Of a stretch of 42,009 bases of DNA, positions 31,545 through 41,396 are shown one piece after another. The DNA comes from Prosthecochloris sp. (GTDB lineage Bacteria; Bacteroidota; Chlorobiia; Chlorobiales; Chlorobiaceae), in contig RAZP01000039.1 in the NCBI GenBank assembly GCA_004028745.1, positions 1 through 42,009 of the forward strand, in the 5' to 3' direction. A program made the position numbers and the translations under genes. Every line of letters begins with the position of its first letter. The first letter of the stretch is position 1. The notes below the pieces were generated by a model. It was not told the DNA's origin. It made no database searches and was given only the letters and a program-made list of their open reading frames with translations.

Positions 31545-33278
31545 TCATCCTTTCGAACGCACACCGGAGCTTGAAACAACCTGCCGCTTTTCATAGCTTG
31601 TGCGGTACTGTTTCAAGCCGTTGAAAATACCCCTGGCGATGTCTCTCTGAACGCTCCTGCGCCTGAGCATTTTTTCTTCTTCACGGTTTGAAATATACCC
31701 TGCCTCGACAAGCAGGCTCGGCATGGAAGGTGTCCAGAGAACCATGAAGCCGGCCTGCCGAACACCCCTGCCGTTCAGTTTTGTTTTTTTCTCCATCCCT
31801 TCGAGCACATGTCTGGCCGCCTCTTTCGACTGAAGCGTAAATGCATTTTGCGCAAGGCTGCTCATGATCATATGCTCTTCGCTGAACCCTTTGTATTTTT
31901 CCTTGTAGTCTTCCTCCTGCTTGATTGCCGCGTTTTCAAGCATGGCTACCCGAAGTGCAGCCTGATTTTTGTGAGGGCCAAGTATGTAAACTTCCGCACC
32001 TTTGGCAGACCTGTTTTTAGCTGCATTGCAGTGAACGCTCACAAAAAGCTTGCCATCATTCCGATTTGCGATTTTCCCCCGCTGTTTCAGCGGGATAAAA
32101 CGGTCGTCGCTACGGGTATAAACAACTTTCACGTCAGGCCATTCCTTTTTAATAATGGCACCAAGGTCTCTGACGATTGTCAGTACAATATCTTTCTCGA
32201 GGGTTCCACCAAGCCCTACCGCACCAGGATCTTTGCCCCCATGCCCCGCATCGAGGACAATGGTGTCGAATTTCCATTTCTGAAGGTCTCGGGCAAGCTC
32301 CTGCCTAATACTTTTCTCCTTTTCAGCTCTATACACCGCCTGCACATCAATATCGCTCATGATCGAGACAACGTAGGAATTGGTCCTCGGGTCCCACTGA
32401 TACTCGCTGGACTTCACCTTGTAAAACTCGTTGTTCAGGGTGATGTTGATCTGCATCGCACCGTTTCCAAGCGGTATGGCTCGTATCTCTTTAAGAAGTC
32501 CCTGACTGAATGTCCGGAATATATCCGCAGGATCCCCTTTAGCTGTCTCAAAGGTCAGTGAAGCATTACCCGCTTTATCAGGCCTTATGAATGAAGCTGC
32601 TGTTTTCGCCCCGGACGCCTTGAAACGGATGACCACCCCGTTTGCCAGCTCATTGACCTCCAGAGCCTTGATGATCGTTGGGCCTTTGTATTGGGGAATA
32701 GGCCCGGTGCTGATATACCTGTCCTGATCTCGTACAAGGCCAATCTTACTTTTTCCCGATCCCGGCTGCGGGCTCCACAAAAAAGCATCGATCCTGTTTT
32801 TCGCTTTGTCGTAAACAACTTCACGATCCATCCAGAGAGAAAAAAGGCGAGCAGCGTCGACGGCACGCAGCCAGAGAGACCCTTTCCAGAGCACCGGAGC
32901 GGAACGAAGCTGCACGACACGCTCTCCTGCACCGGGCTTTTCCAGCATGAAACCTGCAAAGTTGCTGCCTTCCCTGAGACTGCAAACAGTTGTTCTCCCA
33001 TTACCGTCATACGTAATCTTCAGCAGGCTTCCTTCACGTTTATTGGAAAGACGAAGGGCTCGCGACATCGATTCAAGATCCACATAAACCACTCCTCCCG
33101 CACTCAATGCGCTGACATCGAGCGTATAATCCAGTTGAAAACCTTTAACGGCATGCAGGGCAAGTTTTTCGGTTTTGGCATTATCGAGCGATACGGCGTA
33201 AAGCGTGCCAGGCAGGCCAATGATCAGCAGCAGAACAATAAAAACATGGTATCTGAGCCGGCAAGAGTATTCTCTCAC
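31545..33278 (-). CDS. N-acetylmuramoyl-L-alanine amidase (AmiC type)
   Basis: Zinc amidase that cuts the muramic acid-peptide bond of peptidoglycan, typically at division. The 577-residue protein has a signal segment (VFIVLLLIIGLPGTLYA), then two N-terminal modules resembling copper-amine-oxidase-like and AMIN targeting domains (about 35-310). A complete Amidase_3 domain follows: TIVLDAGHGGKDPGAVG (first His), TLEKDIVLTIVRDLG (Glu), VYTRSDDRFIPLKQRGKIAN, FVSVHCNAAKN (second His) and PSLLVEAGYISNREEEKML (catalytic Glu). The start is GTG. The long N-terminal part suits septal targeting; the exact site is inferred. Confidence 0.93.
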   Translation of the reverse strand: MREYSCRLRYHVFIVLLLIIGLPGTLYAVSLDNAKTEKLALHAVKGFQLDYTLDVSALSAGGVVYVDLESMSRALRLSNKREGSLLKITYDGNGRTTVCSLREGSNFAGFMLEKPGAGERVVQLRSAPVLWKGSLWLRAVDAARLFSLWMDREVVYDKAKNRIDAFLWSPQPGSGKSKIGLVRDQDRYISTGPIPQYKGPTIIKALEVNELANGVVIRFKASGAKTAASFIRPDKAGNASLTFETAKGDPADIFRTFSQGLLKEIRAIPLGNGAMQINITLNNEFYKVKSSEYQWDPRTNSYVVSIMSDIDVQAVYRAEKEKSIRQELARDLQKWKFDTIVLDAGHGGKDPGAVGLGGTLEKDIVLTIVRDLGAIIKKEWPDVKVVYTRSDDRFIPLKQRGKIANRNDGKLFVSVHCNAAKNRSAKGAEVYILGPHKNQAALRVAMLENAAIKQEEDYKEKYKGFSEEHMIMSSLAQNAFTLQSKEAARHVLEGMEKKTKLNGRGVRQAGFMVLWTPSMPSLLVEAGYISNREEEKMLRRRSVQRDIARGIFNGLKQYRTSYEKRQVVSSSGVRSKG

Positions 33279-33407
33279 GGAAACTGTATTTTATTCATTG
33301 AAAAGAATTGCGGGTTTTGGAAATTATACTAAAAATTTCCATGCTCACCTCGGCCAACCTGTCCTTTCGCCTACCTGCCCACTCGCCCCTCCTTCCTTTT
33401 CCTCCTG

Positions 33408-33423
33408 ATTCAACAGTTCAACA
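33408..33423 (+). repeat. Octamer repeat, two units
   Basis: ATTCAACA GTTCAACA, identical to the first two units at 724-739. It lies between the divergent amidase and topA genes; the rest of 33279-33535 shows nothing clear. Confidence 0.7.
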
Positions 33424-33535
33424 ATCTTTTTTTGCATTTCAAGTCAGCAAAAGTTGCAAAGTTTGTTTTTTTGCAAGCAAGGCCTATCTTTTCGAAAGTT
33501 TAGGGCAACCTTTTTATCACCCGTAAAAATTCTCA

Positions 33536-35920
33536 ATGGCTACGTCTTCAGCAAAAGACAAAACACTCATTGTTGTCGAATCCCCGTCAAAGGCCAAGAC
33601 CATTAATAAATATCTTGGAAAAGATTACATGGTGTTCGCCTCGGTCGGTCATATCAAGGATCTTCCCAAAAAGGAGATCGGTCTGGATTTCGACAACCAT
33701 TATGAGCCTCGTTATGAAGTTATAGCCGGCAAGGAAAAAGTTGTCCGGCAGTTGAAAAAGCTTGCCGGAGAGGCAAATGATATTCTTATCGCGACAGACC
33801 CTGACCGTGAGGGCGAAGCTATCGCTTGGCACATTGCAAACGAGGTCGACTTTAAGCGCAAACCTGTCCATCGCGTACTGTTTAACGAGATCACCAGAAA
33901 TGCGATCCTGGATGCAATCGATCACCCTCACCAGATCGATTACCGGCTGGTTCGTTCCCAGCAGACCCGTCAAGGGCTCGATAAAATCGTGGGGTACAAG
34001 ATAAGCCCGTTCCTCTGGAATGTGGTGCTGCGGGGATTGTCTGCCGGCAGGGTACAGTCCGTCGCACTCAGGCTTATCTGCGAACGTGAAGGGGAGATTG
34101 AAAAGTTTCAGCCGAAAGAGTACTGGACCATTATTGCCGACTTTACAACCGGTTCGGGTGAAACGTTTTCAGCAAAACTGATTAAAATTGACGGCGACAA
34201 GGCTGAAATTGCCAACAAAGCCGATGCAGAAAAAACAGCTTCGGCTATTCTTTCAAGAATCTACGGTGTAACGGAAATTACTCCGAAGGTTCAGCAGCGC
34301 AAGCCTCCGCTTCCTTTCACCACTTCACTTCTGCAGCAAGCAGCATCGAACCAGCTGGGATTCGGCTCAAAGAAAACCATGCGTGCCGCCCAGCAACTTT
34401 ACGAAGGCATTGAACTCGGCCCTGAAGGTGCAACCGGCCTGATCACTTACATGAGAACCGACTCTACAAGAATCAGCAGGGAAGCAGCGGAACAGGCGGG
34501 ACAGTTTATCACACAGCATTACGGAGCAGAGTATACCGGTGGAGGACAGTCGCTCAAAAACAGCAAAAAAACCCAGGACGCACATGAAGCGATCCGGCCC
34601 ACGTCAGTATCCCGCACGCCTGATGCAATGAAGAGATTTCTTTCAGCCGACCAGCACAAACTTTACGATCTGATCTGGAAAAGATTCCTCGCTTCGCGGA
34701 TGGCTCCGGCAAAGATAGAGCAGACACGGGTTGATGTCGCTGACCATGAAAAACAGTTTCTCTTTCGTGCCACCGGAAGCAAGGTTCTTTTCCCCGGCTT
34801 CCTAAGAGTGTATAATGAGCAGAAAGAGCTTGATTACGAGGCGCGGAAATCCACCCGTGACGACGAGGAGAAAGAACAGATTGTCAAGCTTCCCAGGAAA
34901 CTGTCGGTGAATGAAAAGCTGGACCTGGGAAATTTGGAGAAAAAACAAAGTTTTACCCGCCCGCCTGCCCGTTATACAGAAGCGAGCCTTGTAAAGGAGC
35001 TTGACAACTACGGCATCGGAAGGCCTTCAACCTACGCAGCAATCTTCTCGACACTCCAGGAAAGGCGATACGTAGAGCTGGAGAAGAAAAAAATCATTCC
35101 AACCGAACTGGGCAGGGATGTCTCGATGATTCTTGTCGCTAACTTTCCGGACATTTTCAACGTCAAGTTTACCGCTTATATGGAAAACGAGCTTGACAAA
35201 GTCGCCGCCGGAGAGGACGACTATGAACAGGTTCTCGACAGCTTTTACCGGCCGCTTGAAACTGCTCTGAGCTTAAGAAAAAGCGATCCGCTTCTGCCTC
35301 AAAATCACAATGCAGAAACCTGTGACAAATGCGGCAAGGGAAAAATGGTGGTCAAATGGACTGCCAACGGTAAATTTCTCGGGTGCTCAAGATATCCTGC
35401 ATGCAAAAACATCAAACCGTTGTCCTCGACAAAGGTTCGCCCCAAAGAAACCGGTATCAGATGCCCCGGCTGCGATAACGGCAGAATGGTACTTCGCAAC
35501 GGAAGGTTCGGGCCATTCCTCGCCTGCACAAACTATCCTGAATGCAGCACGCTGCTGAAGCTTGATAAACAGCGAAAGATCGAACCGCCAAAGACACCGC
35601 CGCTTGAAACCGACCTCTCCTGCCCGAAATGCGGCGCTTCACTGTATCTCAGAACCGGCAAGCGAGGCCCCTGGCTCGGTTGCTCTAAATTCCCGAAATG
35701 CAGGGGCCGACAAGCCTGGGGACAGCTTGACCCTGCCGTACAGCACCACTGGCAGGATATTATGGAAAAACACCAAGCCCAGCATCCCGACATAACCCTG
35801 CAAATGGTTGACGGATCACCTGTCAACATGCAGTTGACCATTGATGAAATAATTGCTTTTGCCGAGGAAAACGGACTTATCGGGGCTGAGGACAACGAGA
35901 AACAGGAAGTGAAAGCTTGA
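33536..35920 (+). CDS. topA: DNA topoisomerase I
   Basis: Type IA topoisomerase relaxing negative supercoils. The 794-residue protein begins with the Toprim domain (LIVVESPSKAKTINKYLG, about 9-26; ATDPDREGEAIAWH with the metal-binding acids). QTRQGLDKIVGYKISPFLW and LSAGRVQSVALRLI follow. The catalytic tyrosine is in GLITYMRTDSTRIS (about 301-314). HEAIRPT and PARYTEASLVKELDNYGIGRPSTYA come next. The C-terminus carries three four-cysteine zinc ribbons starting near CDKCGKGKM, CPGCDNGRM and CPKCGASLY. ATG start without an obvious ribosome site. It converges on feoB. Confidence 0.98.
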   Translation: MATSSAKDKTLIVVESPSKAKTINKYLGKDYMVFASVGHIKDLPKKEIGLDFDNHYEPRYEVIAGKEKVVRQLKKLAGEANDILIATDPDREGEAIAWHIANEVDFKRKPVHRVLFNEITRNAILDAIDHPHQIDYRLVRSQQTRQGLDKIVGYKISPFLWNVVLRGLSAGRVQSVALRLICEREGEIEKFQPKEYWTIIADFTTGSGETFSAKLIKIDGDKAEIANKADAEKTASAILSRIYGVTEITPKVQQRKPPLPFTTSLLQQAASNQLGFGSKKTMRAAQQLYEGIELGPEGATGLITYMRTDSTRISREAAEQAGQFITQHYGAEYTGGGQSLKNSKKTQDAHEAIRPTSVSRTPDAMKRFLSADQHKLYDLIWKRFLASRMAPAKIEQTRVDVADHEKQFLFRATGSKVLFPGFLRVYNEQKELDYEARKSTRDDEEKEQIVKLPRKLSVNEKLDLGNLEKKQSFTRPPARYTEASLVKELDNYGIGRPSTYAAIFSTLQERRYVELEKKKIIPTELGRDVSMILVANFPDIFNVKFTAYMENELDKVAAGEDDYEQVLDSFYRPLETALSLRKSDPLLPQNHNAETCDKCGKGKMVVKWTANGKFLGCSRYPACKNIKPLSSTKVRPKETGIRCPGCDNGRMVLRNGRFGPFLACTNYPECSTLLKLDKQRKIEPPKTPPLETDLSCPKCGASLYLRTGKRGPWLGCSKFPKCRGRQAWGQLDPAVQHHWQDIMEKHQAQHPDITLQMVDGSPVNMQLTIDEIIAFAEENGLIGAEDNEKQEVKA

Positions 35921-35961
35921 TCTGAACAAGCATTGTTTGCTTCAAGGGCCAAAAGGTGCCC

Positions 35962-38100
35962 CTACAGCACCAATTGAGCCAGCCGATAGGTGATAAACGA
36001 AAATATCCAGGCAGCGGTCAGCGCATAGGCTCCATAGAACGCAACGGATTTCCATTCCCCGATCTCTTTTCTCATGACACCGACAGCTGCAACACAGGGA
36101 ATGTACAGCAGCACAAAAACCATAAGGCTCAATGCAGTCGCCTGATCGAAGGCAGGATCGTTCTTGAGAATGGTTTTCAGCTCCGATGACGTTTCGTCTG
36201 CTTCGCCGAGCGAGTAGATTGTGCCCATTGTCGAGACTACGATCTCTTTTGCTGCCAGCCCGGTAACCAGGGCTATGCCGATCCTCCAGTCAAAACCGAG
36301 AGGCTTTATCACCGGCTCAAGCAGTTTCCCCGCCCTGCCCGCAAGAGAATATTCGAGCTGACCGGCATTTATCCTGTTTTCCACAGCGATAATCGCATCC
36401 TGTCGTTCCGTTTCATCAGCGATACTTTGTTCAATGGAGGCAATCTCCCGATCAAGCGCGGCATCAAGCTCCGGATTTCTCGGATAGTTGCTGAATGTCC
36501 AGATCAACAGCACCGCAAGGAGGATAATTGTGCCGGCTTTTTTAAGATACATCATTGCCTTGACCTTTGCCTGAACAAGCACAGAGCGCAGGCTCGGCCA
36601 GCGGTACGGCGGAAGCTCCATGACAAAAGGCTCCGACTCGCTTTTCAGAACGGTTTTCTTCATGACCAGCGCCGAAAACAAGCCAACTATTATGCCGAAC
36701 ATATAAATGCCGAACATGACATTTGCCGCAACCGCGGGCCTGAAGAATGCCCCGGCAAGCAGCACATAGACAGGAAGCTTGGCTCCGCAGCTCATAAAAG
36801 GAATAACCATGATTGTGGCCAGGCGATCCGAGCGGCTTTTAAGCGTCCGTGTTGCCATGATTGCAGGAATGGAACAGCCGAATCCTGTAATCATTGGAAT
36901 AAACGATTTACCGTGCAGACCGAAACGATGCATGACCTTGTCAACTACGAATGCTGCACGGGCCATATACCCTGAAGCCTCAAGAAAAGAGAGGCCGATA
37001 AAAAGCAAAACAATATTCGGCAGAAAGATGAGCACGCCGCCAACTCCGGCTATGAGACCGTCAACAAGAACCGAACGCAAAGTATCATTTGGCAGAAAGG
37101 GAGCAACAGTGTCGGCAAGTGCACCGAAAAGATAGTCAAGACCGTCCATCATTGGGGTGCCGAGAGTAAAAGTCATGTGAAAGATCACCCAGACAACGAA
37201 CAGGAAAATCGGGAGGCCGAGTGCCCGGTTCAAGACAATGAGGTCGATATAATCGGTAAGGGACAGCTTTTTGTCCCTGGGAAGTTTCATGCACTCCTGC
37301 ATGGCACCCCGGATAAAAGCGTACCGGTCTTCGGTAATGATGATTTCCGGATCAGCTTTATAGACCGCTTCTGTTTCCTGCATGACACGCTGGAGAATCA
37401 GCTCGATCTTCACCCACGCAGGATACTGCCTGACCACGTTGTAGACCTCTTTGTCATTCTCCAGCAGTTTTATCGCCAGCCAGCGGAGATTGTACTTATC
37501 AAGCTCGGGCTCGCGGGAAAGAAGTTCGGCAATCTCTTCGATAGCCTTGTCGACCTCAGGTCTGAAGGCAAGCTTGTTTTTCTTTACCTCGATATCCTTT
37601 TCGTATACACGGATAACATGATCGAGCAGCGAATCCAACCCTTCCTTTTTCTTTGCCGAAGTGGGAACAATATGGCAACCGAGCAGGCGCTGCAGCTGTT
37701 TGACCTTGATGTCTATTCCCTGAGCCTGAACCTCGTCGTACATGTTGAGCGCCACCAGCAAATCAACTTCCATCTCCATCAGCTGGGTTGTAAGCAGCAG
37801 GTTCCTTTCAAGGTTCGGTCCTTCAAGGACATTGATAACGATGTCCGGGGAATTTTCAATCAGGTAGTTTCTTGTAACAAGCTCTTCCGGTGAATATGCC
37901 GTAAGTGAATAGGTACCCGGAAGATCAACAAATCGTATCCTGTAGTTCCTGTAATCGACATATCCTTCATGTTTTTCAATCGTTACTCCGGAAAAATTGC
38001 CGACTTTCTGGTGCGAACCGGTCAGCGCATTGAACAGAGATGACTTGCCGCAATTCGGATTACCCGCAAGAGCGACTTTCACTTCCTTTAATACCGTCAT
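35962..38100 (-). CDS. feoB: Ferrous iron transport protein B
   Basis: Inner-membrane Fe(II) transporter with an N-terminal G domain. The 712-residue protein shows G1 GNPNCGKSS (about 14-22), G2 in NFSGVTIEKHEG, G3 VDLPGTYSL, G4 NMYD and G5 SAKK. The membrane part contains two Gate-type regions (PMMDGLDYLFG..., FLPNIVLLFIGLSFLEASGYMARAA and the second half with GLAAKEIVVSTMGTIY), FIPMITGFGCSIPAIMATRT and PFMSCGAKLPVY with the conserved cysteines. No FeoC is fused or downstream. It starts 3 bp after the feoA stop. Translation is coupled to feoA. Confidence 0.98.
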   Translation of the reverse strand: MTVLKEVKVALAGNPNCGKSSLFNALTGSHQKVGNFSGVTIEKHEGYVDYRNYRIRFVDLPGTYSLTAYSPEELVTRNYLIENSPDIVINVLEGPNLERNLLLTTQLMEMEVDLLVALNMYDEVQAQGIDIKVKQLQRLLGCHIVPTSAKKKEGLDSLLDHVIRVYEKDIEVKKNKLAFRPEVDKAIEEIAELLSREPELDKYNLRWLAIKLLENDKEVYNVVRQYPAWVKIELILQRVMQETEAVYKADPEIIITEDRYAFIRGAMQECMKLPRDKKLSLTDYIDLIVLNRALGLPIFLFVVWVIFHMTFTLGTPMMDGLDYLFGALADTVAPFLPNDTLRSVLVDGLIAGVGGVLIFLPNIVLLFIGLSFLEASGYMARAAFVVDKVMHRFGLHGKSFIPMITGFGCSIPAIMATRTLKSRSDRLATIMVIPFMSCGAKLPVYVLLAGAFFRPAVAANVMFGIYMFGIIVGLFSALVMKKTVLKSESEPFVMELPPYRWPSLRSVLVQAKVKAMMYLKKAGTIILLAVLLIWTFSNYPRNPELDAALDREIASIEQSIADETERQDAIIAVENRINAGQLEYSLAGRAGKLLEPVIKPLGFDWRIGIALVTGLAAKEIVVSTMGTIYSLGEADETSSELKTILKNDPAFDQATALSLMVFVLLYIPCVAAVGVMRKEIGEWKSVAFYGAYALTAAWIFSFITYRLAQLVL

Positions 38101-38103
38101 ACA

Positions 38104-38388
38104 CTAACTCCCAAACCTCCACCTGCTGCGCCGACTTCCCAGGGGCATCCCATCTCCAACCTCACCTCTTTTCTGTACCTGCACCCCTGCGGCTTCATTC
38201 CTTCTCAGAGAGAGATAAACTCCTTTAAAATATATTTCAATCGGATCGCCGAGAGGAGCAACACGCAGCACCTTGAAACGTGTGCCTTTTACCAGCCCCA
38301 TATCAAGAATTCTCCTTCTTACAGAGCTGTCGGCAAGAAGCCCCGTCACCTCAGCTTTATCTCCAACCCTTAAATCAGACAAAAGCAT
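38104..38388 (-). CDS. feoA: Ferrous iron transport protein A
   Basis: Small cytoplasmic SH3-like protein required for FeoB-dependent iron uptake. The core LSDLRVGDKAEVTG, RRRILDMGLVKGTRFKVLRVAPLGDPIEIYFKGVYLSLRRNEA is complete within the first 70 residues. A basic tail (VQKRGEVGDGMPLGSRRSRWRFGS) extends it to 94 aa, longer than the usual 75-85. It precedes feoB in a two-gene leftward operon. Confidence 0.95.
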   Translation of the reverse strand: MLLSDLRVGDKAEVTGLLADSSVRRRILDMGLVKGTRFKVLRVAPLGDPIEIYFKGVYLSLRRNEAAGVQVQKRGEVGDGMPLGSRRSRWRFGS

Positions 38389-38422
38389 ACTTCGAATTTT
38401 CCATAAAAGGATTTAAACGCAC

Positions 38423-38445
38423 TTATTTAGATCAAATATCAATAA
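38423..38445. promoter_or_regulatory. Possible metal-regulator operator upstream of feoA
   Basis: TTATT and AATAA arms enclose TAGATCAAATATC, giving an imperfect AT-rich palindrome about 35 bp upstream of feoA. Position fits an iron regulator (Fur or DtxR type), but the match to the Fur consensus is poor. Confidence 0.25.
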
Positions 38446-38525
38446 CCGGATACAAATATAAAAAATTTTCTTTTTGAAAAAATTTATTGCCCGGGGAATT
38501 CGGAAACAGTGATGTATCAGAGGAA

Positions 38526-41267
38526 TTAAACAGCGATTTTCCTCAACACGGTGTGAAGAATACCGCCATTGCGGTAATACTCGATCTCGACGGGAGAGTC
38601 AATCCTGCAAAGAACACCGAATCCGGTTACCTCTCCACTATCCGGGTCTTTTGCTTCCACGGAAATATTCATACCGGGTTCAAGAGTCTCATCAACATCG
38701 ATATAAAATATCTCTCTGCCTGAAATACCGAGCACTTCAGGAGATTCTCCCGGCAGAAACTGCAGAGGCAGCACACCCATACCGACAAGGTTTGAACGGT
38801 GTATCCGTTCAAAACTTTCGGCGATAACCGCACGCACACCCAGCATTCTTGTACCTTTTGCCGCCCAGTCACGGCTGCTTCCCATGCCGTAATCTTTTCC
38901 GGCAATGACAATAAGAGGTGTTCCGGCCTCGCGGTATTTCACCGAGGCATCGAAAATAGTCATAACCCTCGATTCTTCCGGATCGGCAAAACAGGTGGTA
39001 AATCCACCCTCCGTTCCAGGTGCCAGCCGGTTTCGGACACGTATGTTGTCGAATGTACCGCGCATCATCACCTCATGGTTCCCCCGCCTGGAGCCGAAAC
39101 TGTTGAAATCCTTGGCATCAACGCCGTTTTGCAGCAGATATTTGCCTGCAGGCTGTTCAGGCTGAATGGCTCCGGCCGGGCTGATGTGGTCTGTCGTGAC
39201 GCTGTCACCGAACAAGCCAAGGCAGCGAGCCTCAAGAATTGGCTCTATCGACAGCGCTCGAGAGCTGATCCCTTTGAAAAACGGTGGTTCCTTTATATAA
39301 CTGGACGACGGGTGCCAGTCATACAGTTCATGTTCTGCCGTTTGAATCAAGCGCCACTGTTCCGGCCCCCGATGCACCTCGGCATAGCGTTCTCTGAAAT
39401 AATCGGGCCTGACAATCGAGTTGACCAGCTCATCCACTTGACCGTCCTCCGGCCAGAGATCGCGAAGATAGACGTCAGATCCGGTGGAATCGCGCCCGAG
39501 AGGCTTGCGCTCAAAATCAAAGTTCACCGTACCGGCTAACGCATATGCCACAACAAGCAGGGGACTTGCAAGATAGTTTGCCTTGACAAGCGGGTTGATC
39601 CTTCCTTCGAAATTGCGGTTGCCCGAAAGAACACCTGCAACAACAAGGTCTCCTTTGCTCACAGCCTCGGAAACCGGAGTAGGAAGCGGCCCGGAATTTC
39701 CTATACAAGTTGTACAGCCGAAACCCACATTGGCAAAACCGAGAGCTTCAAGGTCTTCCATAAAACCGGCCGCCGTCAGATAATCTATCACCACTCTGGA
39801 ACCGGGGGCAAACGACGTCTTCACCCAGGGCTTGACCGTCAACCCCTTCATTCGTGCTGCCCGTGCCAGCAGAGCCGCCGCGATCAGCACCGAAGGATTG
39901 CTGGTGTTGGTACAGGATGTTATTGCCGCAATGACAACAGCTCCATGTTGCAAAATAAAACGCTTCCCGTCCATCGTAACTTGAATGCCGTGCCTCCCGG
40001 GATCGGGCTTTTCCCGCTGCGGAACACCGCCTTCAGCCGACATGTTGCTGCCGCCATTGTATAACTGTTTCCCGTACACCGTATACAGATCCCTTTTCCA
40101 CTGAGACTGCATCGATCCAAGATCTATCCTGTCCTGGGGGCGTTTTGGACCGGCAAGAGAAGGACGGACGGCAGCGAGATCAAGTTTAAGAATCTTGTTG
40201 AACTCCGGCTCATGCTGCTCGTCATGCCATAATCCTTGCTCTTTTGAGTAGCGTTCGACCAGTTCACAATATCCATCCCTGTTGGTCAGGGCGAGATAAT
40301 CAAGCGTCACTTGGTCTACAGGAAAATACCCCACCGTTGCTCCGTATTCCGGAGACATGTTCGACACCGTCGCCCGGTCGGGAAGTGAGAGCCCATTCAG
40401 GCCGGGACCGAAAAACTCGACGAACCTGCCAACAACCCCCTCATTGCGAAGTATCTCGGTCACGGTAAGCACCAGATCAGTTGCATTGACATGCTCACCG
40501 AGGGCTCCGGTCACCTTGAACCCGACAACTTCGGGCAGAAGCATATAGATAGGCTGACCCAACATTACCGCTTCGGCCTCAATCCCGCCTACACCCCAGC
40601 CAAGAACACCGAGGCCGTTGATCATGGTGGTATGACTATCTGTCCCGACAAGAGAATCAGGAAAAGCCATGTCGCCGCTGCGGCTCACCACGGCTGCGAA
40701 ATGTTCAAGATTGACCTGATGAACGATCCCTGTTCCGGGAGGCACGACGCGAAAATTATCAAAAGCCCGCTGCCCCCACTTCAAAAACTCATATCTCTCC
40801 CTGTTCCGCTCAAACTCCTTGTCAAGATTTTTTTCCAGAGCATCGGAACAACCGTAATAATCCACCTGCACCGAATGATCGATTACAAGGTCGCAGGGAA
40901 CAAGAGGATTAATCCTGGACGGATTCCCGCCGAGTGATCTGCACGCCTCTCTCAAAGCGGCAAGATCGACAACCGAAGGCACACCGGTAAAATCCTGCAA
41001 GACAACCCTGGCAGGCTTGAAAGGGATCTCCGATGCTGTCGGATTTGCGGGGCTCCATCCCGCAACTGCGGCAACATCTTCTTTGCGGACAGAATAATCA
41101 TCAACGTTGCGCAGAACCGCTTCAAGCAGAACCTTGATGGTTTTCGGCAGCTTTGAAACAGCACCAAGGCCTGCCGATTCAAGCGCGGCAAGGGAGTAAT
41201 AGCCTGTCTCCCCGTCGGAAAGCTGTAACGTTCTGACGACACCGAAAGGATCGTTGAGTGTGCTCAT
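38526..41267 (-). CDS. acnA: Aconitate hydratase (AcnA/IRP1 type)
   Basis: Interconverts citrate and isocitrate; in green sulfur bacteria it works in the reductive TCA cycle. The 913-residue protein has the cluster ligands in AAITSCTNTSNPSVLIAA and NVGFGCTTCIGNSGPLP. It also has LVGTDSHTTMINGLGVLGWGVGGIEAEAVMLGQP, VVAGVLSGNRNFEGRI, GDSVTTDHISPAGAI, GSRRGNHEVMMRGTF and DYGMGSSRDWAAKGTRMLGVRAVIAESFERIHRSNLVGMGVLPLQF. Length and order of the swivel domain match AcnA, not AcnB. A good ribosome site (GGAGAG) lies six bases before the ATG. It is upstream of feoAB on the same strand, with 137 bp of AT-rich spacer. Confidence 0.98.
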   Translation of the reverse strand: MSTLNDPFGVVRTLQLSDGETGYYSLAALESAGLGAVSKLPKTIKVLLEAVLRNVDDYSVRKEDVAAVAGWSPANPTASEIPFKPARVVLQDFTGVPSVVDLAALREACRSLGGNPSRINPLVPCDLVIDHSVQVDYYGCSDALEKNLDKEFERNRERYEFLKWGQRAFDNFRVVPPGTGIVHQVNLEHFAAVVSRSGDMAFPDSLVGTDSHTTMINGLGVLGWGVGGIEAEAVMLGQPIYMLLPEVVGFKVTGALGEHVNATDLVLTVTEILRNEGVVGRFVEFFGPGLNGLSLPDRATVSNMSPEYGATVGYFPVDQVTLDYLALTNRDGYCELVERYSKEQGLWHDEQHEPEFNKILKLDLAAVRPSLAGPKRPQDRIDLGSMQSQWKRDLYTVYGKQLYNGGSNMSAEGGVPQREKPDPGRHGIQVTMDGKRFILQHGAVVIAAITSCTNTSNPSVLIAAALLARAARMKGLTVKPWVKTSFAPGSRVVIDYLTAAGFMEDLEALGFANVGFGCTTCIGNSGPLPTPVSEAVSKGDLVVAGVLSGNRNFEGRINPLVKANYLASPLLVVAYALAGTVNFDFERKPLGRDSTGSDVYLRDLWPEDGQVDELVNSIVRPDYFRERYAEVHRGPEQWRLIQTAEHELYDWHPSSSYIKEPPFFKGISSRALSIEPILEARCLGLFGDSVTTDHISPAGAIQPEQPAGKYLLQNGVDAKDFNSFGSRRGNHEVMMRGTFDNIRVRNRLAPGTEGGFTTCFADPEESRVMTIFDASVKYREAGTPLIVIAGKDYGMGSSRDWAAKGTRMLGVRAVIAESFERIHRSNLVGMGVLPLQFLPGESPEVLGISGREIFYIDVDETLEPGMNISVEAKDPDSGEVTGFGVLCRIDSPVEIEYYRNGGILHTVLRKIAV

Positions 41268-41396
41268 AGGATTCTCTCCTCGTTAAGGGCTTACACCCCA
41301 AATAGACATTTCCGTATCAATACCCGTACGGACGAAAAATCTTTCGCCCCTACCTTCAACCCTCACATCTCTACCTGCAATCGTCAGTCACCGGTC

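Noticed and set aside
31809..32561. 250-codon plus-strand frame
   Set aside because: Antisense to the amidase gene, no start context and no domain.
37177..37893. 238-codon plus-strand frame
   Set aside because: Antisense to feoB; the feoB frame is fully conserved and explains this open frame.
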